Notes under the pieces: model-generated
What the model was told of the DNA's origin: nothing
The model's input: only the letters and a program-made list of their open reading frames with translations
Databases searched by the model: none
Shown here: positions 10,603 through 22,800 of the stretch, piece after piece
How positions within the stretch are numbered: position 1 is the stretch's first letter
How the letters are laid out: the number at the start of each line of letters is the position of its first letter
Source of the DNA: Rhodamnia argentea
Taxonomy: Eukaryota > Streptophyta > Magnoliopsida > Myrtales > Myrtaceae
Direction: 5' to 3'
NCBI RefSeq assembly: GCF_020921035.1
Contig: NC_063159.1
Coordinates: forward strand, 9,588,501 to 9,652,500
DNA: 64,000 nucleotides
Translations under genes and position numbers: made by a program

Positions 10603-10835
10603 TTTTCTTGCGTTAGAGCCTGGAGTGATTGCTGGGGTCCTAAATACTACTGTGGCATGAGATCTGCAAAAACAATCCATGTCAAATAAGACTTAGGGCT
10701 GAAATTTATTGCCCAGGTAACAAAACCGAACCAGCATGTATCAAACTCCGAGAACCATTTTATGGCTCAAATTGAGTTTCATTGCAAAAAGTGGGAGGTG
10801 ACAGACTTGACAATAACCTGGTTTGCAATAGCATC

Positions 10836-13800
10836 CTAAATCCAGATAGACGGGTTTCTAAATTGTTTCGACATAGCCTCCTCCAGGAACTTGACAAGGC
10901 TCTCTCTCTCAACGTTCTTCTCCTTCTTAAGTTCAATGTGACGAACCTGGAGATAAAGACTGTTCAATCGAATACCCTTGACGACACCCAATGTAATACA
11001 ATTGAGATACGCTAATGCGATAGAGCAGGTAGAAGACTATATTGAAATGCATAATTCTTGGGAACCAAGGATAACTACATCTTTGTCAGATGACTTCTCC
11101 AAACAAGTGCAAGCAGTCCTTAGTCCTTCCTTATTTGCTTCATTTTGCACATGGTTCATCAACATCAAAACCTAAATTCAACTAGTGGCGCAAGAGGCTT
11201 CACATCCCAACATGCATTCAAGGATTTCTTAAGTTTTTTTCTTTTAGCCTGTTGATCACATTGCCTACATGTGAGAAGCCATACAAATATATGCATACGT
11301 GTCTACTTACCTGTGTCTTATGTGAGAGCGTGTGTATTAATTCTGGCAAATCAGATGCTACATATAGTAGGTTTAATCTCAAATTGAGATGGTAATTATA
11401 GCGCAAAGTAGCAGAAAACATTTTCCTATGCAGGCCTCAAGTGAAAATTCAAAACAATTTATTCGAGTGGATCATTTGGGAGATTGATTTGGCACAAAAG
11501 ATGAGCAAGAAAAATCCACATCAACATTCTGATTAGCTGGTATTATCAGTTTTGACACTAAATAAAGCAATCAAGAAAAGTGCAGCCGAAGATTAGTACA
11601 AATGAATATAAGACAAAATGAAAAATGGAAAAGGTCTAAGTCCAAGTTACAATTTTCTTTTGAGTGAGCATTTATTTCGACAAGAGAATTAGCAGAATAA
11701 TAACATTAATCCTAAAAAAAAAAAATGATCCCCAAACTAGAAATTATCATCAACACGGCTGCCAAAACCTAAATAGTTAATTCTTCTACTTCTTTACTCG
11801 ATTAATAATAACTTCTCTAAAGTCCAAGTTAGGCCAAGGTACAGCAAAACAAAGCAGTTCATGAAGTCAACAGTTTGTTTTCTGAGTGGGAAGAAGATTG
11901 GGATAAGTGCAGAAACAAAACTTAAGGGTTTGCCGTTGGTCAATTGAAAACTTAAGATTTTATTTTGGTTTATTAAGGACTTAAAATTTAAAAAAAAGAC
12001 ACAATTACATCTCAAGCTCGCCGTCAATGGAATTCAAGCATTGGAAATGACACGTGGCAGATGACTAAATATTCCACGTGGGAACCACGTCAGAATTTTG
12101 ATGCCTAAATTTCACTGACTACAAACTTGAAACCTGATTCGGGTCTTTGTAACCTTAAGTCCTTAATTGACTAAAATAAAACCGCAAGTCCTTGATTGAT
12201 CAACGGCCATAACGTCAAATCCTGTATCTGCACTTATCCCGATGGAGATCGTATGGTTTGATTTGCTTGACAGTTATGTGTATTGAGTGAACAAAAACAT
12301 AAGCAAGTTTGGACTTCTCTCATTGGTTAAAACAGGCAATTCGTTCACCGGCAAAGATGCAAATAAGTACAAGTTTGCACTTCAGTTATGCAGAACACTG
12401 ATCATCGGCATACGGATGCATGGTTTCCTAGACTTCTAGATGTTTACAATGTACATTTTTCACGTTATGTCCATACTTTCACCAGTAAAACTTAGTTACA
12501 GAGTTCAAACAACAAAATGAGTAGATTTACTGGCGCCAAGATCCAGTATCTGGTCAATAGCTCCAGATGTTACAGGACTTGACATCTGAATCTTATGGAA
12601 CATCGGAAGCTTCCCAATCTCAGTCCAAATCCGGTGCTAACCCATTCTTCCATTCAAAATAGACATGTATACTTAGAATCCAAACGTGCTTTCTTCTGAA
12701 TCGCCCCAAAAGAAATTTTCTATCCCAAAGGGAATTTTATCCTCTTAGTTACTATTCCATGGAAAGTAAAAGCAAAGTATGCCACATGAAAGAATTGCAT
12801 AAGAGGGAAAAATTTGAAAATAGTGCCAGTATCTCCCTAAACAAATAATTAAAGCTAGCTTCACTGCTGATGTTTTATGGGATTTGTCCAAGACGAGAAA
12901 GTGAACTGTGTAATAAGCAGCAGCACAGCACAGATGGATGCATCTAACTTGAGTTTCACAGGTCAAGGCATATGAAGGTACGAAGTTAAGTTTCTGAGCT
13001 GCCATTTTAGCATATTCTGATAAGAACAACTCTTGACAGAGAAGTATAATTTTAGTTATTGATCCAAGTTCCAGCAAGGAAAGACTCACCTTAACTGAAT
13101 TAGTCTGAGATACACTTGTGTCAGTTATGATCACAAGACACTTAATATCATGTTCATTCGCATATTCATATTGCTCTGTAAAGCTTGGATCAGGTAGTGG
13201 CACAAACTCTGCCTGTTGCATCATATAATTGGCAAGAAAAGAGCTTCAGATAGAAAAGCAACCGATTATTGCGGCATAACGAGAAAAGGGAAAAAGAGCA
13301 TCAGAAATTTCCATTTTGGTAACCTTAATATTTGCCTTCCATAACTCAGAAACAAGTTCCATGCGGTCTACCAACAAACCACCTCCTCCCCTTGAGCATA
13401 CGAGAACGCTGGTGCCAGCTTCATTTCTTCAGGAGTAAGAAATGGAGGGAAGAAAATGAATATCAGATGAGAAAACCTATGGTCAATGACTGAAAATAGG
13501 AAGCCAGTGAAAATTTCAGAAAGATGTTACCTGAAAGGTTTCATTTCCATAGATGAATGCCGAATTATCATCTCTAAAGCCAAACTTACCCCAACAGCAC
13601 CTGGAGGACTTGCTTTCTGAGGAGGAAAAGGCACAGTCAGAACAGCAAAACCCAACAGTAGTCGAGCTCAAGAACTATCATGTCCAAAATGCAGTCATAT
13701 TGGTGAAGGAAGCAAATCAAAATAGTAGGCCAAAATTAGAAACAAATTCAAATGCTCACAGAAACAACAATGACTCGTGAAGTTTTCCGCAAAAGAAGAC

Positions 13801-16800
13801 TAAAGACTGAGGTGATGTGGCCTAAGAGGAATATCCTGGAATAACATATGGGCAGTAAAATACCTATCCTTGGGACAGACCGTGTGATTTAAGTGAATCA
13901 AGAAATGACAGATTCTGGGGTTCCAGACTGAGGACTACGATAGATAAGTGGAAGTGTGTGCTTTTGTGCTTATGAGGTGAAGAGACTCAAGCTGCAAAGG
14001 GAAATCTCAGAACCTACATGTTCATGTTCCCACAGCTGATGAAGCAAGTAGTCGTAGCGTCCACCAATAGCAAGTAATGCACTTTCCAAAAGTGATCCAG
14101 CATTGTTTTCCCGTGTTAAATGTACCTGGGAAAACAAAATAGCATACAACTCAACATGATCTGTCCAATGTCTGAAAATGGATTATCTTATGTTTTTTGG
14201 ATTTTTGACGGAACGAGATAATGTACAGAGAAAGCATCGGAAATTCTGCATTTGTATTTCAGTTTAGAATTAACATAGTCAACACAATGCAAGTAAAGGC
14301 AACAAGCCACATGTCACCATAAGGATCTCAGTCCCTGAACCCTGTTTGTAAGCACTAATGTTGCTCAGAGGCAGATTTGAAACATTTAGACTACTCAAGA
14401 CAAGCAATCTTTTCAAACAGGAATATGTAGTGTTGAGCCTCAAACACACCTACACAAAACTCAACATTCAAATACCACATGCATTTACGATTTTGAGACT
14501 AGAATAGGAGCACATTATATTACAGAACTATACCAGGGTCACATACCAGATGTTCAAAGTACTCAACTCCATATGAACGAACAGTTCCGATAAACAGTAT
14601 AAATTCAAATACCTGAAAGAATATATCTCGATGATAGTACTCTGACGGTGGCATCAAGGCATTAATATAGACATGTTTCTCAATCATCCAAACTCTCAAA
14701 TCACTAAAGAGATCTGACAATTCATCAAGCGCCTTGCGAGTAGGCTTATCTGCCAAGGAGGTGTCGTCAATGATCAAAATAGAATCCATCAAAGAAAGTA
14801 AAAGACATAACATCAGTTATACCAGCTGGAAGGGCACCCCGGAGTCTAGAAAGAGTATGATCGGCAGCTCCACAGAACCTTAAGCCCACAGTCTGCAATC
14901 TATTGACAATGGCTTCTCCCAGTTTAAGTTCCTGAAAGAATTTATAGGACTCATGAAGATGTACACAGATAATCATGATTTAAAACATTTAGCATACTCC
15001 ACTAGATTGCTCATTGATACTAGTCATGTTGCAAATGTCACGTATACAAGTACACCAACAAATGTTACAGAAGCTTGAGCCATTAGATAAAGGTGTGGTT
15101 CAATCTTTAAATACCATAACACTCCCATTCACGCATAGGCTAGACTTTTGCCTAAGACTAAAGCATGGAAACATATAATTGGGGACGAAAATAAGGGCAC
15201 GAAAAGATGTAAACTTAGGACCTTCGGTTCTGATATCATGGAAATTATCACATCATTCCCAATTGTTCTAAAAGCTTAAACTATTAGATGCATGTGTGGT
15301 ATAACATTTAACCACTTTAATAGTTCTTATTTTACCACGAGAACACTTTCTCCACGAAATACATAAGACGAAAAGGTACAAAGACTCTGTTAAATTTCAG
15401 TGTTCCCGGTGTTACAATAAATAAAAAAAGAATAATTCAAAGCATTAAAGATACTTAAGCTGTTCTATTTACAATAAATTCATAAGTACCCAATGGATAT
15501 ACATGCTGATTCCCACTTCCACAAAATGTATAATAAGCTGCTATCTAGGCTTTTAGCTAATGTCAAGCATTAATAAGAAATTAAGAGAATTTTTTTGGAT
15601 AATTATCTTAAGAGAAATTCATTTCTTGATACTAATCCAATTCAGCTTATCCACATGGAAGATTCTTTTTTTTTTTTCCTTGAGGAAAATCATCAACATC
15701 TTGCACTATGATTATGTGCATTTCACCAATATTTTTCAGCAACAAACTTCTGCTTTATTAAGAAAGCTAATGTGCGCCATTTGTCCATACGAACACAACT
15801 GCACAGTGCTTCTTTGGCCCAAAGAAGAAAAATTAATGCTTGAGATTATTTATACATCTTTTGATACTTGCTTATTACAAAATGGTACGGTTTGGGCACA
15901 AGTGATGCGGATGTCATTAGTAGTGTGTTCCTGGATCGATTGGATCGACAGAAATTCAATCGGAAGGCAAAACGATGTTGCGGCTAGAACCGGCGGATGG
16001 GGTCGACGATGTCAGATTGAGCTCAAATTCGGCCGTCTGAAGTGAAACGGCGTCACGATCAATAATCACCGCCTTCGGCGATGACTAACGATGGATTTTG
16101 GTGATTTGAGAATGTCTGGATAGGTTTTCCTATTTTTTTTAGTATTTTTCGGGCTTAATTTTATTTCAGTGGCACTTTTGTAATTTTCCGTTTTTTGATA
16201 TTTTGATTCCTAGTTGAGCTAGGGTTAGGATAACAACCTATAAAAGGTGTTATCACGTTTTTTTTTTAGCAGATTATTAATAATATTCACAGATTTCTTT
16301 CGAGATTTTCGTTCTTTAGCAAGGATTTACTTGCGATCTTCATTGAACACTGGGTCAGGTGGTATCAGAGCCTATGGCGACTGGCGGTGGTCTTCGTGAT
16401 GATGCTCGGGAGACCGGAGCCCCAATCCTTGGGGACGACGCGCCGCAACGTTTGAAGCAACGTTTAATGGAACGCATAGATCAACAATTTGATCAAGGCC
16501 TTCATCGTTTTGAAGAGCGATTTGATGAGATAGCGGATCGATTTGAGGATCTCGGCGTTGATGTGAACCGGAATCGGCGACATGGCGTAAGGCCGGGTGC
16601 AGATTTTGCTCGCGGTGACCCTGTCGATAGGCCCGTTCCTGTCCATGAGCAAGATAATCCTCTTTATTTAGAGAGTTCGGAAGAAGAGGAGACCGAAGTT
16701 TCGGATGAAGAACGTGATGATTATGCAAACGGGAATCATTATGGAGGAATTCGAAGGGGACGTTACAACGATCGTGAAAGAATAGATGGCGGACAACGCT

Positions 16801-19800
16801 ACAACGATCGTGAAGGTAACGACGTTAAACTAAAAGTCGATATCCCTTATTTTAATGGAGGTCCGGGAATAGAGGAATTTCTGGATTGGGTTCTTGATAT
16901 AGATAAATTCTTCGATTATATGGAAACCCCTAGTGAGAAAAAGGTGCGACTAGTCGCCTATAGATTGAAGAGGAGTGCATCTGCATGGTGGGAGAGATTG
17001 CAAAATAGGAGAGAGAGAGAAGGAAAAGAGAGAATTCGAACTTGGCGGAGGATAAGGAGGTTCTTTGAAGCGGAGTTCCTTCCTCCCGATTATGAGCAGA
17101 TCATGTTCCAACAATATCAACGTTGCCGGCGGGGGCAATCGGACCGTACATGAGTACACGGCGGAATTTATAAGATTGGCGGAGCGGAATAATCTATCGG
17201 AGACGGAGGGGCAACAGGTGGCCGGATATCTCGATGGGTTGAAGCCCTTCATTCGAGATAAGATTGGAGTGTAGTTTTTGCACAAACTATCTAAAGCGAA
17301 GAATATGGCTATAAAGGCAGAGTTGATGCAGCAAGAACGGGATAAGAGGGGCTATGAGAACTATAGAGTAGCGGTTCAAACGGTTACGTAAAGAAGAGCG
17401 GCTTCAATAATCGTTATAATACGGAGCGGAGTCGGGATGATAAGGAGGTGGAGAAGCGCCCTATGAACGAGGCAAGGGATATGAGAACGCAAATGCAGAA
17501 ATCTGCGAACCCAAATCCTTACGCTAAACCAACGGCGATAAAGTGTTATAGATGTAATCAACCCGAGCACGGATCTAATGAATGCCCTCAAAGCAATACG
17601 ATCAACATGGCAGCGAGACAAGAGGAGGAAAATGGGTATTGTTGTGAACCGGATGGCAACGAGGATGGTTTCGAAGAAGAGGCAGAGGAGGAGGTGAATT
17701 GTGTTGTGCGCGGGATGATGTTAACCCCAAAACAGGAGGATAATTCGCAGCGCCATCGGTTATTCCAAACCGGATGCACCATTTTGGGAAAAATCTTCGC
17801 TATGGTCATTGACAATGGGAGCACGGAGAACATTATCGGGAAGGAGGCGGTGAATAAGCTAGGAATAAGCGTGGAGAAGCATCCTAACCCATACACGTTA
17901 GGATGGATTAAGTCTAGAGCGGAAAGCATTTAGGTGAGCGAGCGATGTAAAATTCCATTCTCCATTGGCAAATATCATGATGAATTGTATTGTGATGTGG
18001 TAGACATGAATGTATGTCATGTGTTATTTGGGAGGCCGTGACAATTTGATGTAGATACTTAACATTCGGGGAGGAGCAATCAGTATTAGTCTCGTGAAGG
18101 ATGGTGTGAAGTATACATTGCTGCCTCTGAAGAACAAAAGCAAACAGATCGCCGAAAGTAATTTCCTTACACTCACAAGGAAATTTGACTATGAAATTAA
18201 GGAGACGAGGGAAATTCATGTTTTGATAGTGAAGCAGGCAATTGAGACAGAGTTTGAACTACAAGTGGAGGAGCAACCTGAATTAGTTAGACCTTTATTG
18301 GAGGAATTTAGCGAGCTGATGCCCGAAAAGATTCCGGACGAGTTGTCTCCTATGCGCGATATTCAGCATCATATAGACTTAATTCCTGGTGCTAGTCTAC
18401 CTAATCTACCGCATTACAAGATGAGTCCGAAGGAGAGCGAGATTCTAAAGGAGAAGGTGAAGGAGTTGCTGCGAAAGGAGCATATTCAGAATAGTATGAG
18501 TCCATTTGTTGTTTCTGCTTTGTTAACTCCAAAGAAAAATGGGAGTTGGAGGATGTGTGTAGATAGCAAAGCCATCAACAAGATAATCGTGGGCTACAAG
18601 TTTCCAATTCCGAGATTGGATAACATGCTGGATAGGTTGCATGGAGCTAAGTGGTTTTCGAAGCTGGATTTGAAGAACGGATATCATCAGATTCGTATTT
18701 GGCCTAACAATGAGTGGAAGACAGCTTTCAAGACAAAAGAGAGGTCATACGAGTGGTTGGTGATGCCGTTTGGGCTTTCTAATGCTCCAAGCACTTTCGT
18801 GAAGCTTATGAATCGGGTTCTGAAATCTTTTATCGGCAAATTCGTCGTAGTTTATTTTGATGATATCCTGATTTATTAGTAAAACAGAGGAGGAGCATTT
18901 GATGCATTTAAGGGAAGTGTTGACTGACTTTGCGATTAATAAGTCGTATGTAAATCTTACGAAGTGCGGTTTTCTGACTAATAAGCTATTATTCTTGGGA
19001 TTTATTATTACTGCTGAGGGAATAAAGGTGGATGAGGCGAAAGTAAGAGCAATAAGAGAGTGGCCAACTCTTAAAACGGTTTATGAAGTTTGGAGTTTCC
19101 ATGAGCTGGCTACCTTTTATAGGTGTTTTATTAAAAACTTCAGTACTATTGCAGCCCGAGTGTATGAAGAAAGGTAAGTTTGTATGGGGGAAGAAGCACG
19201 AGAACAATTTTGCTATATTAAAAGAAAAATTATGTAATGCTTCTGTTCTTGCGTTACCCGATTTTGATAAACTATTTGAAGTGGACTGTGATGCTAGTGG
19301 AGTAGGCATAAGCGTTGTTTTATCTCAAGAGTGCAAACCAATTTGCTATTTCGGTGATAAGCTTAGCGACGCGAGGCAGAAGTAAAGTACTTATGACAAA
19401 GAATTTTATTCTGTCATAAGGGCTTTAAAGACACGGGAGCATTATCTGATTGGAAAAGAATTCGCGCTATATTTCGATCATGAAGCTTTGAAGTATCCGA
19501 ATAGTCAGAAGAGGATTAGCAAAGATATGCATGCGCGGTTGTGACAATTTTTACAAAAATTTCCTTTCGGATTACGACACAAGTCGGGTGTGCAGAATGT
19601 AGTAGTTGATGCATTGAGCAGAAGAGTTGACTTTTTAATTACGTTAAGCCAAGACATTCTGGAGTTCGAGCGGCTAAAAGACTGTTATGTAGGTGATGAT
19701 GACTTTGGGCAAATTTGGAAGACATGTGCATTTGGTCAACCTATGCAGGAATTCTATGCCATGGATGGTTATCTGATGCGAGGTAATCAGCTTTGCTTCC

Positions 19801-22800
19801 TCGAACCTCATTACGAGAGAAGGTAATTTGTGATTTATATAAAGAAGGATTAGCTGCACATCGGGGACGCGACAAAACTATTGCTGCAATTAGGAAGCGA
19901 TTTTACCGGCCCCATGAGTGTAGAGACGTCGGCATGTATGTGCAAAAATGTTATGTTTGTCAAATTGCTAAGGAGCAATCTAAGAATATAGATCTATACC
20001 TGCCTTTACCTGTTCCTGGCAAAATATTCAAAAACCCGTCTATGGATTTTGTGCTTGGTTTGCCACGAACCCAAAGAGGCGTGGATTCTATTTTTGTTGT
20101 GGTAGACAAGTTTTCCAAGATTGCACACTTCATTCCTTGTAGGAAAACGTCTGATGCGATAAATGTGGCCGGATTATTTTTCAAAAAAGTGGTTCGCTTG
20201 CATAAAGTGCCTAAATCTATTACTTCCGACAGAGAAAGTTTTTGGGGCACTTTTGGAGGACATTGTGGAAGCTCTTTGACTTTTCTTTAAATTTTAGTAG
20301 CACAGCACACCCGCAAACCGATGGTCAGACAGAAGTGGTCAATAGGACTATGGGAAACTTGATTCGAAGCATTTGTGGAGATAAGCCGAAGCGGTGGGAT
20401 GTCGCTTTATCCCAAGCAAAGTTTGCTTATAATAATGCAGTCCATAGTTCTACTGGTAGGTCGCCATTTTTTGTTGTTTATACAAAGGCGCCTCAGCATA
20501 CTCTGGATTTGATACAATTGCCTAAGCAAGCGGACAATAGTGTTGCGGCGGATCATATGACTAAATAGGTTGTGGAGGTGCTTCATGAAGTCAGACGAAA
20601 GTCGGAGGAAGCTAATAAGAAGTATAAGGCGATCGCCGATAGGCGAAAGCAGGTGTTTGAGGTTGGTGATCAGGTCATGGTATTTCTTCGTAAGGAGCGG
20701 TTACCGACTAGATCTTACAAAGCAAACTGCAGTAGAAGAAGTACGGGCCTTATACTGTTAGCGGGAGAATCAACGATAATGCTTATATTATAGACTTTCC
20801 ACATAGCATGGGCATATCCAACACTTTTAATGTTGCTGATTTGTCGCCATTCCATGAGTCAACCGAACCGATGTATCCGGATTTCGATTCTAACTCGAGA
20901 ACGAGTTTTTCTCAAGTGAAGGAGAATGATGCGGATGTCATTAGTAGTGCATTCCTGGATCGATTGGATCGACGTAAATCCAATCGGAAGGCCAAACAGT
21001 ATTGCGGCTAGAACCGGCGGATTGGGTCGACGACATCGGATTGAGCTTAAATTCGGCCGTCTGGAGCGAGACGACGTCCCGATCAATACTCACCGCCTTC
21101 GGCCGTGACTTACGATGGATTTTGACGATTCGAGAATGTCTAAATGGGTTTTCCTATTTTTTTAGTATTTTTCGGGCTTAATTTTATTTCAATGGCACTT
21201 TTGTAATTTTCGATTTTTTGATATTTCGATTCCTAGTTGGGCTAGGGTTAGGATAACACCCTATAAAAGGTGTTTATCACCTTTTTTTTTTAGCGGATCA
21301 TTAATAATATTCACAGACTTCTTTCGAGATTTCCCTTCCTTAACAAGGATTTACTTGCGATTTTCGCCGAACGTCACGTCAACAAGAACAAAGTCCGAAC
21401 CAATAATATGGCTCATTTCATCCTTTGCCTCCACCAACATTCACTAGCATTTTCTTAGCTTCTAATTTCTATTCTAGATTAATTATAATGATGAACTGTA
21501 AAGTATACTTTATGCCTCATCATTATTCAAAAGTTTCTCGCCCTAATTCATGAGGATCCCATCCTTCAGTCATGCTTTCATTAAGCTCTATCAGAAATTA
21601 AAGTCCCACAAGCTTTAAATCCATTGAAAGATTAATTTGGTGTTCTTTATCTCTATCAGAAGAAGAATTAATTGAGGAGAGAAGAAAGTTTTGGGGTGCC
21701 CAAAAAGAAAAAAATGTTTTATGAATTGAAATTCCGACATGCTGCATAAACCCCTAAAGACACATTTATATTGCACTTCATATCCCCTAGACTGAGTATT
21801 CTGTCGAGTTCTCACCAATTCTATACTAGCAGGATCTTTTCTTACTTATGGGAGAATGACAACTTGCACTTTCCTGTCCAATACCATCTAGGAAATGATG
21901 TGTGAATATATCAAGTTAAATTAACTCCCAAATAGAAGAATATTGCACTATTTGGGAAAAATAATTCTATCAGAACTAAAACCCAGATCCAATTCATGGA
22001 CAAAGGCTTAGCTCATCAAGTAAGGGACAGTAAAAAAGATTGCAGATGTGCAACTTCAGAAAATCTACTATGCGGATCTCTATACAGATAATAATCTAAA
22101 GAAGCAATGGCCTATTAACATTTTCTAGCCTAATCTAAATAGAGTACTGAAATGGCAGTGTTAACCCTCAAGAGCACAAAGGTTAACAAGACCATGTGAA
22201 TTTGCTTATACCTGCAAAAGCTGGCGCCTTATCACAGCCCATTTTGATTTCCACTCAGAGGATTGAGGACGCAGCGAACCCATGATTGAAAGAAGCTTAA
22301 AAGAGAAATTGGAAGAATCTGTTAGCTCAGATTTACATATCAATTAATGTGTGTGACCACACTACAATGATGCAAGTACCTCTGCAACTTTATGTCTGTG
22401 TTCAGCCTTGATACCTGTCCAAGACCATATTGCTTCTAGCAAGTCCCCATGATTCAGATGAACATCACAAGATTCAGGGGGGATAAAGTGACTTGCAATG
22501 TCCATTGTGACCTGCAAACATTAATTAAATAAGCATATATTACTCCGAGCCACACAAGATATCCACTGCACCAGGTGCCAAGCTAGGGGCTCACCTCAGT
22601 GAAGCAAGGAACTAAGTTGAAGTTGCGACACATTTTACAAACAGACACAATGTGTTAAGACAATATGGTGATTGACTCATTCAACATCAACATCACCTTT
22701 ATCCCAAACTAGTTAGGGTCGGTGGTCGATGAACCCAGAAATAAATAAAATAAAAGCAAGACCGATTGAGGTAAAAGAAATAATTATATAAAAATAAAAA

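Larger units (their letters stand above)
15903..21381 (+). mobile_element. Ty3/Gypsy LTR retrotransposon, broken, in GCN2 intron 22
   Basis: A full-length fossil of 5,479 bp with both LTRs (455 bp each, TG...CA) and the 5-bp duplication ACAAG on both sides (15,898-15,902 and 21,382-21,386). Parts in order: a primer site for initiator tRNA-Met just after the left LTR, gag with a CCHC zinc knuckle (about 16.4-17.7 kb), protease (about 17.8 kb), reverse transcriptase with YFDD (about 18.4-18.9 kb), RNase H (about 19.1-19.6 kb), integrase (about 19.8-20.9 kb) and a purine tract before the right LTR. Reverse transcriptase before integrase identifies Ty3/Gypsy; it resembles the chromovirus group but no chromodomain was recognised. 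The LTRs differ at very roughly one base in ten, implying several million years. The coding part is broken, with on the order of ten interruptions. It is in the opposite orientation to GCN2. Confidence 0.93.

Noticed and set aside
12745-13089. Extension of the GCN2 frame past 13,090 (ORF 12,745-13,224)
   Set aside because: It reads through the donor GTGAGTC into intron; the true last exon (10,836-10,946) encodes the conserved GCN2 C-terminus in the right phase.
13553-13780. + strand 75-residue ORF with a charged composition
   Set aside because: It is antisense to GCN2 exon 26 and its flanking intron, with no domain or promoter.
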